From contig OY743169.1 of NCBI GenBank assembly GCA_963555705.1, forward strand, positions 46,364,124 through 46,428,123: a DNA stretch of 64,000 nucleotides, given 5' to 3'. Shown here piece by piece: positions 1 to 11,378 of this stretch. The first letter of the stretch is position 1; each line of letters opens with the position of its first letter. The stretch comes from Ligustrum vulgare. Its lineage: Eukaryota > Streptophyta > Magnoliopsida > Lamiales > Oleaceae. The position numbers were made by a program, and so were the translations under genes. The notes beneath the pieces are model-generated. The model searched no databases. It saw nothing but the letters and a program-made list of their open reading frames with translations, and was not told where the DNA came from.

Positions 1-1054
1 AACAATTAAAATAAACAATTAGACATAAAATTGCACGTAAAATAATTAAGTAACCAATTTATAAACTTTCGAATTGGTACATTGATCGAGACGGCGTCCA
101 AGTCTTTCCACTGCAAAATAATTCCATTTATAGACATTAAAAATTATCAATTTAAAATTTATAACAACATTAACATAAATATCATGTGGGATTTCAAGAT
201 TGCCCATAAAATGAAAAGCGGTCTTACAACTATGATCTCAACTGCGTGAAGGAGGATCTCAAGGAGATGGAGGCAAAAGAACAAGCACTAAGAGCATCCA
301 ATTTGAAGATCGGAGGTCCTTCTGACGGAGCTGCCACTTGATTTTTTGTTTTATCTACCCTGAAAGGCTTCTCTTGTAATTTTCAAGTTTTCTGTTGTAA
401 TGAAGACTTTGGTTTCTTAGATTGTAGTTCTTATTTATATATTTTGCTCATTGACCTCAACACTTCAATAAATTTGACATCCTTTTATAATTAATATCAA
501 TCTTATCATGTAATGACCCATCTTGTGTTAAGACCGGTAATCACTAACATACTCATAATAATCAACTTGAACTCAATATATATAATTTGGTTAAGCTTGT
601 TAATCTGAACTCAACTTATTAAAGACTTTATGTAGTGCCCATGTTTTTCATCTGATGCTCTCGTGGGATTAGGTTTCTCCTCAAGTGTGTAGCACTTACA
701 CCACTTGGGAGTCTGTTCCTCATCGGGAAACTTACGGACTGTTTTGAGCTCTTATCCACTCGTAGGGATTATTGGGCACGCCATTGGAGCTAATTTTACC
801 AGACCGTGACCGGGTTTTTGTTCCCTTTTCGAGTTTCGAGGTCGTGACCTAACTCGGGACTTCTGAGTTCGTTAACTGAACTCAGGAAATTTGTATCTCA
901 GCTTTAGCCGATCTTGTTAGGCTTGAGAATTGAGGTTGGGTTCTTGATGGTTCACAAATATTGATAACAAAACGATGTTTTCTCATTTCGATAAAACTCG
1001 TCATACAAAAATTTCGTTCACAAAAGATTTTGTAATTCTACTGGTAATAGATTT
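1..1054. other. Non-coding, probably 3' end of a Tat-type gypsy element
   Basis: I see no gene here. The stretch lies downstream (in minus-strand sense) of the integrase end of the gypsy element that follows, so 600-1050 is probably its 3' untranslated region or LTR, but I could not define LTR ends. Positions about 240-340 read as a short open plus-strand tract without a start codon, probably a scrap of another element. Confidence 0.4.
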
Positions 1055-3053
1055 TTAGGTGCTCAGCATTCCATGGATGTAAAAGTGGAATTCCATCCAA
1101 ATTTTGAAGTTCGTGGACTTCGTTTTCCAGAACCTTGTTATTTGGTAAGGTCCCTCCCAGTTCAGCAAGAAAGATCCGACACTGGGTTCTTTGGTGGCTA
1201 GGAAACCTTTCTTAGGACTAGGTCTCCTATTTCGAAACACCTTCTTCGAACCTTGTTATTGTAATATTTCTCACTTCTATGTTTGTAAACGGCTTTTTGA
1301 AAGTTGGCCATCTCTCTTTTTTCATCCAAAAAGTCTAGCTCTATTGCAAGAAAGATGTTGTTCTGTTCTTCATCAAAGTGCAAAGTTTTGTATGTTCGTA
1401 CTTCGATCTCAACTGAAATAACTGCCTCTATTTCGAAAGCCATGGAAAAAGTTGTTCCTCTTGCGCTCGTTCTGGTCATAGTTCGATAGGACCATAACAC
1501 ACTAGGTAGTTCTTCTGCCCAAGTTCCTGAGTTTTCTAGTTTGGCTTTCAAAGTGTGTTTGATAATTTTGTTGATAGCTTCGACCGGGCCATTTCCTTGG
1601 GGGTGGTTAGGCCTTGAGAAGTGTTTTCTTGTGTTTAGTCCTTCACAAAATTCTCTAAGCCTCCTGTTGTCAAACTATTTTCCATTAGTGATGGCAATAA
1701 TGCCTACGGACCCGATACCCATTGGAGACCTGACATAAATGGGCGAGGATGACCCGACTAAATGGGTTTGTGGGTCAAGTATGGAGGTAAATGTTAAAAC
1801 CCGACATGAGTATGGGTAGGGTGCGGGTTTTACTACAAAATACATACCCGATCCGCATACCGATTAATTTTCTTAAAGAATTATAGAATTTAAAATAAAA
1901 ATGATTGTGTGAAAAAAAAATCCTTAAAAAAATAAGGGAGAGATATGACCATATATTGTCATTGGGAAGTAGTTTTTTGAAATAGTAAAATCGTTAAATA
2001 ATAAGTGCAAGTGTGTTATAGGTAAAATCAATTTCTTTAATCTTCAACATGCTGTGTTTGGTAGCGAATTTTTGGCTAATTTCTATCAGATTTTGATAGT
2101 TTTTATAATAAAATATTATATTTTTTTTATCAACAGTAGTTGCTACCTGTGGAAAAGAGTCAAAAATTCATTTTTTAATCTCTTGCAGAGACCATTATTT
2201 ATCAACGTGAATCATGGAAGTATATATATAGTTTTAGAGTTTGTGACACCAACACGTGTATTAAAAAAATTAAATAAATAATAGGTAATAGGTTTTAAAT
2301 GGGTATAGAAGCGTACTCGCCCCCGACCCCGACCAATCCCCGACCCTCCATTTTTAAATGGGTAATGGTTAGGGTATGGATATTGTAAATATCTAGTGGG
2401 TAGGGTACGGATTTGACAAACTCTACCCATACCCGACTCATTGTCATCTTTATTTGCCATTATCTGTGACAATCGAGTAGGCGATTCCAAATCGGCCGAC
2501 AATTGATTTCCAAATGAAGTTCGTCATTTTTTGTTCTGTTATTTTGGCCAACGGTTATGCTTCTGCCCACTTTGTGAAGTAGTCTATGGATACGATTGCG
2601 AATTTTACTCCTCCTTTCCCAGTTGGCATGGGACCTATTAGGTCAATTCCGCCAAGTGCTGATTATTGAGCTTAGCTCTTCTGGTGGGGTTCTGTATAGG
2701 GGAGAAAATCTTTGACACTTATGACATTTCTTAGCGAACTCCATGGCATCCTTTTTTAGCGTAGGCCAAAAATATCTTTGCCTAATTATTTTGTGGGCTA
2801 AAGCTTGTCCCCCCGTATGATTTCCACAAACTCCTTTGTGGACCTTTGTTAATGTTTGGAGAGATTCTTCTTCGGTGAGGCACCATAATAGTGGAGTAGT
2901 GTAGCCTCTTTTGTATAAGAATCCGTCAATAATTGTGAATCTGACAGATCTGATTCTCAATTTTCTCGCTATGTTTGGATCCGTAGGATAACTACCTTCC
3001 TTCAAAAATTCATAAATATTTGTGTCAATAGCCATGAGTACCACGTGGAGCAA
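1055..3053 (-). pseudogene. Integrase of Tat-type gypsy element (broken)
   Basis: The piece at 2643-3053 holds the N-terminal zinc-binding region (H...H, then CHKC) followed by the start of the integrase. The core is cut at 2463 by a MITE and resumes at 1687; the residues DNG of the catalytic core fall exactly at the MITE insertion site. The C-terminal part (1198-1551, then 1055-1190 after a frameshift) has the typical LPSVLWSYRT and GDLVLRKV motifs. Stops and frameshifts make it non-functional. Its product would have inserted the element's cDNA into chromosomes. Confidence 0.85.
1688..2454. mobile_element. hAT-like MITE inside the integrase
   Basis: The 767-bp unit has imperfect terminal inverted repeats (left GATGGCAATAATG, right read backward GATGACAATGAG). 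It is flanked by 8-bp direct repeats with one mismatch (TTCCATTA at 1680-1687, TGCCATTA at 2455-2462). Ends starting with GATGGCAAT and followed by runs of 'gggtatgggtag' are usual for plant hAT-type MITEs. It carries no transposase. The integrase reading resumes on the other side, which supports the boundaries. Confidence 0.75.
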
Positions 3054-3282
3054 CTCGATAGAAGCGAAATGTAACCTGCCTACTGGGATGTTGTCCAGTT
3101 CGTGAACTCCTACGCTTGTCGCTAATTGGCTAACGCATATGCGTGACTGTTTTGAGATCTAGGAATTTGTAATATTTTGGAACTCAAAAATGAATTTAGC
3201 TGTCTTTGGATGACCTTCACATACTGGTCCATGCTCCCTTCCTTCGTTTGATAAGTCCCCAACTACGTTGATTAACCACGAG

Positions 3283-3546
3283 CTACAAATCCCTGTGTAA
3301 AATGATTTGTTTGATCCCCATTTCCTTTGCCATTTGTAGCCCTGCAACAACGGCTTCATATTCTGCTTCATTATTAGATGCTTTAAAATTGAAACAAAGA
3401 GCATGGGCAAAAAGTCCGCTTTTCAAGACTTTTAAGGACGAGACCAACTCCTGCACATAGGTTGTTTGAAGATCCATCAACATAGAGTTCCCAAATGTCA
3501 TTGTGATTTGTTTCGTCCTGTTGGATTCCAAGACTGAATTCTGCAA
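3283..3546 (-). pseudogene. Second RNase H domain of Tat-type element
   Basis: The 87-residue frame contains FNFKASNNEAEYEAVVAGL, the acidic core of the archaeal-type RNase H that Tat/Ogre elements carry between the normal RNase H and integrase. The surrounding sequence is frameshifted (the overlapping frame 3159-3410 carries the continuation). This domain identifies the element's lineage. It is a degraded remnant with no expected activity. Confidence 0.75.
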
Positions 3547-3669
3547 TGAAATAAGCTAGGGCTTGTCCCTTAATCGCAGTCCGTGGTTTATAATGAATTT
3601 CAAATTTCCCTAGCTCTATTTCTCACTTAACCATCCTTCCGGAATATTCTATTTTTTGAAAGATCCGTC

Positions 3670-3951
3670 TTAGAGGGTAATTGTGAGAACATGCACGGGG
3701 TGTTGCAAGAAGTATGGTCTCAATTTTCTGGAGGTCGTAGTCAGTGCATATGCCAACTTTTCCATTGGTAAATAGTTCAATTCTACGGTCTGCAAAGCTT
3801 GGCTGGTATAGTAAACTGGTAGCTGGATTCTTTCTTCTTCCCTTACGAGTACTGAACTTACAGAGTACAGTGACATGGCAAGATATAAATATAGGTGCTC
3901 ATCTTCCTTTGGTTTGGATAGCAGAGGTGCTTTTGAAAGGTGCTCCTTCAA
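3670..3951 (-). pseudogene. RNase H of Tat-type gypsy element (fragment)
   Basis: The frame reads LYLYLAMSLYSVSSVLVREE, then PVYYTSQALQTVELNYLPMEKLAYAL, the standard gypsy RNase H. The first catalytic Asp position appears replaced (usually 'DAS' or similar, here 'AMS'). Upstream, towards the RT (4000-4367), the reading frame is lost to stops and indels. Confidence 0.8.
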
Positions 3952-4367
3952 TTTTTCAAAAGCGCTTTGGCAAGTATCAGTCCACTAAAAATCCTTCCCT
4001 CCTCGCAGAGCGTCAAAGAATGGTTTACATTTGTCAGTTGATTTTTATACGAATCTGCTGAGAGCAGCTATTCTATCTGTCAAACTTTGAATTTCTTTAA
4101 CTTTCGTTGGTGCTTTCATTTCTAGCACTACTTCTATTTTTTATGGGTTTGCCTCAATTCTTCGTTGGTTGACTATGTATCCCAAGAATTTCTCGGAGCT
4201 AACACCAAAAGCGCATTTCGCTGGATTCAACTTCATTTTGTACTTCTTTTATATTTGGAAAGTCTCCTGGAGGTTTTTGATGTGTTCAGAATACTTAAAA
4301 AATTTTACCAGCATATCATCTATATATACTTCCATTATTTTACTAATTAGGTTGGCAAACATGTGGT

Positions 4368-5215
4368 TTACCAACCTTTAATAGGTGGCTGCTGCATTTT
4401 TAGGCCAAAAGGCATTACTTTGTAGCAATATAGCCCTCTGTTTGTTATAAAAGAAGTACTTTCTTCATTTTTCGGATTCATTGGGATTTGATTGTACTCG
4501 GAATACGCGTCCATGAATCTCAGGAGCTCGTGTCCAGCAGTGGTGTCGACCATCTGATCGATTCTGGATAGGGGAAAGCTATCTTTTGTTAAAGCTTTAT
4601 TGAGGTCAATAAAATCGACGTATACTCTCCAGGTGCCGTTGCTTTTCTTTACGAGTACCGGATTGGAAACCCACCTCGGATAGTGAGATTCTTTTATAAA
4701 CCCATTACTCAAGAGCTTATCCACCTCCTTCGCTAGAGCCACATATCGTGGATTTAAGGGCCTTCTTTTTTGTTGCTTAGGTGGGACTTTGGGATCTATC
4801 TTGAGCTTATGATACGCCACTTTCGGATCTATTCCTTTCAAGTCGGAGTGGCTCTAGGTGAAAACATCTAAATTTTTCGCAAGAAAATCCTTTAAGTCGG
4901 TTTTGATGGGCTCTTTTGAGTTCCTTTCCAACGAAGAGTTTCTTATCTGGTTCTGTTTGCAGTGGGAGCATTGCTTCCAATTCTTCCACGGGCTCCACTT
5001 TCCTTAAGCGGTTTTCATTCCTAGGATCAATCTCTTGCTCTGAGACCATATTTACACCTATTTTAGGGAACAAGACATTGCAATTCCGAGCCATAAATTG
5101 ATTTCCCCGCACCATCCCTTCACCATTGGAAGTAGGAAATTTCATCATGTCATGGTAAATGGAGGTCGCAGCTTTTAGCTCATTGTTCGAGTAAATCCTG
5201 CTAGCACACAGGATC
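4368..5215 (-). pseudogene. Protease end and reverse transcriptase, Tat-type
   Basis: The frame at 4807-5215 matches the linker after the Tat protease (LKAATSIYH, MKFPTSNGEGMVRGNQ). The frame at 4368-4841 is the N-terminal half of RT: DPKV, then WRVYVDFIDLNKA, FPLSRIDQMVD, RFMDAYSEYNQI and MPFGL. The catalytic YxDD block lies in 4200-4360, where the frame is lost; a tract reading MLVKFFKYSEH is visible there on the minus strand. It is a pseudogene and would have copied element RNA into DNA. Confidence 0.85.
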
Positions 5216-5671
5216 GTTGACAAGTAATAATTGTGATGAGTTGATAATATCATTCCCACGAGGAATAATTTTTAGTCTTAATTATCAGTTTATCGTCGAT
5301 TCAATTAATGGAAACAATTAAAAAGAAAGATGGTTTTGTTTGTCTATTCTAAAAATTCCAATGAATAAATAATAAAGAAAAATATTTGGGGGATAAATAT
5401 GAATGTGGGCATGTATTGGAATTCGAATCCACTTATTATGATCTATCTCAATCCAACAATTTTGTAGTCTAGATCATTCATGCGTTGCTTGACAAACGAT
5501 AATTCACATGCAATTAATTTTCTTTTCCAAGACAAATTAAATTTATCATAAACATGACCCGCATCTATTCCTAATCCAAATACGAATGTTTAGAACAAAT
5601 TAAATCACACAATTATCAATTATATTGCACATGTTATAGTGTTATTCCTAACATCTAGTATTCATGTGTTG
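5216..5671. other. Unassigned AT-rich DNA, left part of a split target
   Basis: No gene is visible. This stretch and 9962 onward are the two halves of the DNA into which the gag-protease element inserted. The phrase 'cattcccacgaggaat' near 5250 resembles sequences in plant LTR retroelements, so this may be another degraded element. I could not assign it. Confidence 0.3.
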
Positions 5672-5676
5672 ATCAT

Positions 5677-6617
5677 TGATATGATCCGGACCAGACATCG
5701 AAGGGCGAAGTCGAGCCATCGGCAATACGAAAGTGATCTACGTGCAAAATGGAGTAAGTTTCATGTTGGAATCGAGCTGAGAAGGCGAAAGGATCAAGCC
5801 GAGCCGAGTAAATGAAATTATTTATGCAAAGAAGACATTACGGCCGTAATGAAGATCCTTCACGGCCGTAACTCATGTAATCACGATTGTAAAAGCTATT
5901 ATCACGGCTGTAACCAATTATCGAAGAAAAAGGATGAATTTCAGCAGAACAGGGCTTACGGCCTTAACTTCCAGTCTTACGGCCATAACATCCAATCCGG
6001 AGGCATTTCACGACCGTAATCAATTTGTCACGGCCGTAACTAATAAAACAGTTTTGGATCAAAGAGGCCATTACGGTCGTAAAAGAGTTCTTCACGGCCG
6101 TAATTGAGCAGCGCCAGATTTTGCGGGGATTTTTCAGTAATTTTGTTTCCTTTATAATTTTAGGTTATTTTCCTAATAGTTTAATTAGAATTCTATTTTG
6201 AGTAAATTAGCAACTAGGTTATTTTGCTTATTTATATTCCATTTTCATGATTGTAAAGAACGGTTTGAGTTTTGAGATTAATAATATTTGAGAGAGGATT
6301 CTTCAAATTGAAAGGTTGAGTTATTCTCTTTTTTATTGAACTTATCAAAGATCCGGTCTTTGTGGCGTTCACCCAACGAACTTATCAAGGAATTGACAAC
6401 ATTTGTGGCGTTCACCAATCTTGTTCTTCAATCCGCATCGTCATTAATTGCGTCGTGATTATCGGGTCAAGGTTTTACCGTCAAATCTATCTTTTAATTT
6501 CCGTTTATTTCTTCGTGTTCTTGTTATTTTCGCGTCAAATCTATTTTAGATCTTTCCTAGGCTTAATTGTCGTTATTCCGCGTTGCTCGATGAGATTCCC
6601 CGACTGGGATCACGTCA
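5677..6617 (+). repeat. 5' LTR of gag-protease element
   Basis: It starts TGATATGATCC and ends GGGATCACGTCA, and is 941 bp long. The ATCAT duplication and the primer site two bases downstream fix both ends. It holds ten palindromic 12-mers (5838-6103) and a TATA-like TTTATAT near 6229. It is 44 bp longer than the 3' LTR because it has two extra palindrome units. Confidence 0.92.
5838..6103. promoter_or_regulatory. Array of ten TTACGGCCGTAA-type palindromes
   Basis: Ten matches to T(T/C)ACGGCCGTAA start at 5838, 5860, 5881, 5902, 5956, 5977, 6008, 6028, 6071 and 6092. Most neighbours are 20-22 bp apart, about two helical turns. The array lies about 125 bp upstream of the LTR's TATA-like box, so an enhancer bound by a dimeric factor is a reasonable guess. 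Function is inferred only. Confidence 0.7.
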
Positions 6618-6619
6618 TC

Positions 6620-6631
6620 TGGTATCAGAGC
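6620..6631 (+). other. Primer binding site, initiator Met tRNA
   Basis: TGGTATCAGAGC follows the 5' LTR end by two bases and is complementary to the 3' end of plant initiator Met tRNA, the usual primer of many gypsy and copia elements. Confidence 0.9.
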
Positions 6632-6932
6632 TTGGATCTATTTCAGATTCTTGCGTTTCTTGTTAATTTTTGATTTTTTGAATTTTTTTCGTGTTCTTCG
6701 TGTCAATCATAATTTTCTTTAGTTTGATCCATAAGAGTCAGTCCCAAAAATTCAAAAGTGTTTTTCTTGTTTGTTTTTCGTCCAAATCCAGTTCCCTTTT
6801 TTCTGCCATACTCATAGTCCAATTCTCTGACAGATTATAATAAAAAAAATCTGAAAATTCCCAAATATTCCCCGAATATTCCCAATTTTTTTTCAATTTC
6901 TAAATTTCCTTGTTCTTGTTCGTGTCTTAAAA

Positions 6933-8689
6933 ATGTCTGATAAAGAGGGTTCCTCATCTTCATCTTCTGTTGGAGACAGACAACAGCTCGGGGGAGTGAA
7001 TAGAAAGGATGAACAGGGTAATGGTGATATTACAGCAATGAGGGTTGAGAGGTTTATGGCTCAAATGGAGAATCGAGGTGCAGAGCGTGACAAAGACCTT
7101 GGGATCAATCTCATGATGGTTCTCGGGTTAGGAGAGGTAATAGGCGTGAGGTTGGTATGAGTGATGAGGATATGGAAAGTGAAAGTGGAAGTATATCTTT
7201 GGGAAGTATACGAAGGAGGGATAGAGGAGATAGGTATGAGATGAGGCTTGATAGGGAGCGTCGTGATGCTAGGAGGCATCGTGGGGGTAGAGATGATGTT
7301 GATGACGACCTTGGGAAAATAAAAGTGAAAATACCATCGTTCCAGGGTAGGAGTGATCCGGAGGCGTACTTGGATTGGGAAACCAAGGTTGAACGGCTAT
7401 TTGATTGTCACAATTATTCAGACAAAAAGAAGGTGAAATTAGCCGTGATTAAATTCGCCGATTACGCAAATATTTGGGGGGATCAATTAGTGACGGGTAG
7501 GAGGAGGAACCTTGAGGAGCCGGTGGAGACTTGGGGTGAATTAAAAACCATAATGAAGAAGCGGTTTGTGCCGACTCATTATTATAGGGATATTTACCAG
7601 AGGCTGCAGGGTATGACTTAGGGATCGAGGAGTGTAGAGGATTATCACAAGGATATGGAGGTGGCGATGATTCGGGCTAACGTGGTGGAGGATCGGGAAG
7701 TTACGATGGCTAGGTTTCTGAGTGGGCTGAACAGAGATATTGCCAATGTCTTTGAGCTACAATACTATGTGGAGCTAGAGGATATGGTGCATATGGCTGT
7801 GAAGGTGGAAAGATAGCTAAGGCGAAAGGGGACAGCAAGACACTCTCCATCTTATCCTACATCACAACCGAAGCAGGAACGCAATGTTGAACATAACCCG
7901 AAAGGGAAGGAGGAGCCTACAACGAAAGGTAAAAAAATTTCTGATTCTCAAACTACTCAGGATAGAAATATTAAGTGTTTTAAGTGCTTGGGTACGGGTC
8001 ATATAGCATCCCAGTGTCCAAATAGGAAGCTAATGATATTGCGTGATAATGGTGAAATTAGTTCCGAGGATGAATTTAAGGGAATTCCTAAGTTAGTGGA
8101 TGTTGGGGCTAGTAGTAGTGATGAGGAAGGGCTGACCTATGCTATTAAAGATTCACTTGTTAATCGGCTTGTCCTTAGTACTAGGGTCAGGGTAGATGAA
8201 ATTGGTGAGCAAATGGATAATCTTTTTCATACTAGATGCTTAGTGGGTAAAAAGGTTTGTGGTATGGTGATTGACGGGGGAAGTTGTACTAATGTGGTTA
8301 GTACAATGTTGGTTGAGAAATTGGGTTTGAGCTTGATAAAACATCCAAACCCTTATAAATTGCAATGGCTGACTGAGTCGGGAGAAATTAAGGTAAATAA
8401 GCAGGCTAGGGTCAGTTTTGCCATCGGGGGTTATAAGGATGAGGTGGTTTGTGACGTGGTACCTATGCATGTTGGCCATATTTTGTTGGGGAGGTCATGG
8501 CAACATGATAGGAGGGTAGTGCATGATGGGTTTAAGAATCAGTATTCATTTGTGAAGGGTGGGAAGAAAATTACTCTTGCTCCGCTATCTCCTAAAGAGG
8601 TCCAAGAGGACCAATTGAAAATAAAGAGCGAGTTTGAGGAAAAAATAAGAGCGTTGAGGCCACGACCTCAGAAAAATGAGAGGGTGTGA
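6933..8689 (+). pseudogene. Gag-protease of the non-autonomous gypsy element
   Basis: The ATG at 6933 opens a Ser-rich N-terminus. A frameshift between about 7100 and 7157 moves the reading into the frame that runs to 8689. This frame has TAG stops at 7619-7621 and 7814-7816. It encodes the retrotransposon capsid domain (DPEAYLDWETKVERLFDCHN, then FVPTHYYRD), a CCHC zinc knuckle near 7979-8020 (CFKCLGTGHIASQC) and an aspartic protease with the catalytic VIDGGSC at about 8270-8290. Gag forms the particle and protease matures it. The protein is broken, but the frame is otherwise well kept, so decay is recent or mild. Relatives are chromovirus-like gypsy elements; I cannot fix the lineage. Confidence 0.88.
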
Positions 8690-9059
8690 AAATTGAAAAC
8701 AAGAGAGTTGAGGCCACGACCTCAGAAAAATGTGAGCTTGAGAGTGAAAAGAAAAAGAAAAGAGAGTCCACCACAAAAAGGAGTTTATTTGCACATAGGT
8801 TGATGTACAAGGGTTCTTTCCTTGCACTTAACCAAGCTAACAATTCCCTCCCCAGTTCTATTAAATATGTTTTACAGGGGAATAAATCAAGCCATGAACT
8901 TAAAGCGGGAAAGAAATTCATTGGCCAAAATGAGCAGGCCAAAAGTCTAAAGGATCACACAAGGCTTAAACATGATCATCGAGGCCGGAAAAGCAGGGGG
9001 AGTCTGAAAAGTCGACCAAAAATGGATTTGAGGTCGAATCATTTTCAAGAGAGGGTGTA
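8690..9059 (+). pseudogene. Fused remnant of pre-RT and post-integrase coding text
   Basis: An open frame (8686-9105) continues after the protease. Its first third, to about residue 65, has a Lys/Glu-rich stretch and then NNSLPSSIKYVLQ, the wording that precedes RT in related elements. The end (DLRSNHFQERVYDTI) resembles the tail that follows integrase. The whole RT-RNase H-integrase block is missing between them, so an internal deletion most simply explains this element. The frame runs 45 bp into the 3' LTR. Confidence 0.7.
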
Positions 9060-9956
9060 TGATACGATCCGGAGGCATCGAAGGGTGAAGTCGAGCCATC
9101 AGTAATACGAAAGTGATCTACGTTTAAAACGGAGTAAGTTTCATGTTGGAATCGAGCTGAGAAGGCGAAAGGATCAAGCCGAGCCGAGTAAACGAAATTA
9201 TTTATGCAGAGAAGACATTACGGCCGTAATGAAGATCCTTCACGTCCGTAACTCATGTAATCATGGCCGTAAAAGTTATTATCACGGCCGTAACCAATTA
9301 TCGAAGAAAAAGGATGAATTTCAGCAGAACAGGGCTTACGGCCGTAACATCCAATCCGGAGGCATTTCACGGCCGTAACTAATAAAACAGTTTTGGATCA
9401 AAGAGGCCATCACGGTCGTAAAAGAGTTCTTCACGGCCGTAATTGAGCAGCGCCAGATTTTGCGGGGATTTTTCAGTTATTTTGTTTCCTTTATAATTTT
9501 AGGTTATTTTCCTAATAGTTTAATTAGAATTCTATTTTGAGTAAATTAGCAACTAGGTTATTTTGCTTATTTATATTCCATTTTCATGATTGTAAAGAAC
9601 AGTTTGAGTTTCGAGATTGATAATATTTGAGAGAGGATTCTCCAAATTGAAAGGTTGAGTTATTCTCTTTTTTATTGAACTTATCAAAGATCCGATCTTT
9701 GTGGCGTTCACCCAACGAACTTATCAAGGAATTGACAACATTTGTGGCGTTCACCAATCTTGTTCTTCAATCCGCATCGTCATTAATTCCGTCGTGATTG
9801 TCGGGTCAAGGTTTTATCGTCAAATCTATCTTTTAATTTCCGTTTATTTCTTCGTGTTCTTGTTATTTTCGCGTCAAATCTGTTTTAGATATTTCCTAGG
9901 CTTAATTGTCATTATTCAGCGTTGCTCGACGAGATTCCTCGACTGGGATCACGTCA
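9060..9956 (+). repeat. 3' LTR of gag-protease element
   Basis: It starts TGATACGATCC just after a purine-rich tract (aagagaggg) and ends GGGATCACGTCA before the ATCAT duplication. It is 897 bp long with eight palindromic 12-mers between 9218 and 9443. It matches the 5' LTR apart from scattered substitutions and the loss of two palindrome units. Confidence 0.92.
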
Positions 9957-9961
9957 ATCAT

Positions 9962-10661
9962 GCAATGTTCCAACTTATTGTGACTTTTCTAAGACTACAA
10001 CAAGTAACGATATATTTAATTGGTGGCCAATCAATCAAATAATAACAGTAAAGCATGCAAGATCAATCAAGACGACACAAGAAATTTCTAAACTACTAGT
10101 TATCAAACTAAAATAAATAAATAATAAGTTTCATCTTCATCTAATACATAAGGGAATTTAGCCTACAAACATAATTAATGAATAATTAATGAAAGAATTG
10201 GTTGACATCACCCTATTGAATGCGCAAAAGGAACTTGAATTCTGCCCGTTCGAATCAACCGTCAACTGCCTTTTTCTCTTCACTAGCAGCTGCTCCTTTT
10301 CGTTTAATTCCCACAATATATATCATTGGGTGTTTGTTTGGTTGGTGCTCAATAAAAGACCTGGAAGTACTAATCCAATTCTGGTTCTGCATTAGGTTTT
10401 CCTGCAAGTTGGGGAGCTGTGCCACTGCGTGGACTGAAGATTCCATACGTACCTTGTCCCATGTGTCGGAATTTGAAATTTAAATTTAGAATCTTCATAC
10501 TGTAGGGCAGGAGAATTTGAATTTCAAATTAAAATAGATGACACGTGTTCCTAGTCAATACCTATAAGTAATACACCAATTGACTAGGAATTTTGGCCAT
10601 ACACCATTTCGAATTCAGCATGCGAAACTTGAATTCCTCTCAATCTTCACCACGATTCGTA
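9962..10661. other. Unassigned DNA, right part of a split target
   Basis: No convincing gene is seen. The short open frames here lack any recognisable domain. Positions 10450-10620 contain ACACGTGT and repeated 'gaatttgaaattt' tracts that could belong to the promoter of the ORF that follows, but nothing proves this. Confidence 0.3.
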
Positions 10662-11105
10662 ATGGACCAAAATAATAAGTTTTGACAATTGTTCTCGAAT
10701 TTACCAGAAGACTTGAAACAAAAAATTAAAAACATATATTATACTCAACATATGGAAGATATGCAGCATTTGTTTCGGCAAACGAAAATGATGTCATGGG
10801 TTGTCAGACCATTCTGGTGTCCAGAATACAACGACTTCTCGTTTTACAAGGATGACATAAAATTGGGAATTATAAACTATCTTAGAACTCCAGTTGTACA
10901 GATAATCGAGAACTTTGTGAGGATGAAGATATATATGAATCTGTCTGAATTCATATCCAGCGTAATTGACTCAGATTACTACTTAGAATACTCAGACTGC
11001 ATACACAGATCAACATACTCATGGACGACTCGGAACAGAGGTTATGAAATCATTCACCATAGACGCAAAGATAAGATAGACAAGTACATAGAACATAACT
11101 ATTAA
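10662..11105 (+). pseudogene. Unrecognised ORF, copy 1 of a duplicated pair
   Basis: From the ATG at 10662 the frame reads seven codons to a TGA (10683-10685), then 138 open codons to 11105. The protein is rich in Ile, Tyr and Asp. It shares a block with the ORF at 11379-11702: a Leu-Pro-(Glu/Lys)-Asp start, about 25 residues, then PFWCPEYNDFSFYKDDI. I do not recognise the family. Two diverged neighbours of the same kind suggest tandem duplication, of either a host or a viral gene. Because the single nonsense codon comes so early, initiation at a downstream Met (10752 on) could still yield a protein. Confidence 0.5.
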
Positions 11106-11378
11106 ATTCTATATCTTTTGGATGATTAATCTAAATAGTGCATGTTTAAGCACTGTTCTTTATATCAATAATTTACAATGTAGAGAACGATAATTTCGAT
11201 TGAACGATTTTCAAACTCAAATTTAAATATTTGAATCTAAAGTTTTTAAACATCCATCTATTTCTGATTTGACATAAAGAGATTCACAAATCAAATGTCT
11301 GAAAAAAACACAAGCTATAAATTAATTTCTCAACAACAATTACACTCAATACAAAATACAACTCATTAGAAAATACAA

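Larger units (their letters stand above)
1055..5215 (-). mobile_element. Decayed Ty3/gypsy element, Tat lineage
   Basis: Reading the minus strand from right to left gives the end of the protease region, reverse transcriptase, RNase H, a second RNase H and integrase, the gypsy order. The second RNase H domain (3283-3546) and the integrase and RT wording are typical of the Tat/Ogre lineage. Every domain is broken by stops or frameshifts. Similarity to the Tat protease end stops near 5215, so gag and the 5' LTR are missing. A MITE (1688-2454) interrupts the integrase. It is an old, dead copy. Confidence 0.85.
5677..9956 (+). mobile_element. Complete non-autonomous Ty3/gypsy element with gag and protease only
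   Basis: The 4,280-bp unit has LTRs at 5677-6617 and 9060-9956 and is flanked by the perfect 5-bp target duplication ATCAT (5672-5676 and 9957-9961). The order is LTR, initiator-Met tRNA primer site, gag, zinc knuckle, protease, a short tail, purine tract and LTR. RT, RNase H and integrase are absent, and the coding text jumps from the pre-RT region to the post-integrase tail. It therefore resembles the TR-GAG class of gag-only elements, here with the protease kept, and would need enzymes from a complete relative. Gag has one frameshift and two nonsense codons. The same LTR family occurs in the element at 51030-53831. Confidence 0.92.

Noticed and set aside
5838..6103. CRISPR-like or satellite array
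   Set aside because: The repeats are 12-bp palindromes with degenerate copies and no unique spacers of constant length, they lie inside LTRs, and the organism is a plant.
6362..6673. 103- and 113-codon ORFs in the two LTRs of the gag-protease element (6362-6673 and 9701-10042)
   Set aside because: They are LTR sequence that happens to be open. The two agree only because the LTRs are copies, the end runs past the LTR, and no relative has this protein.
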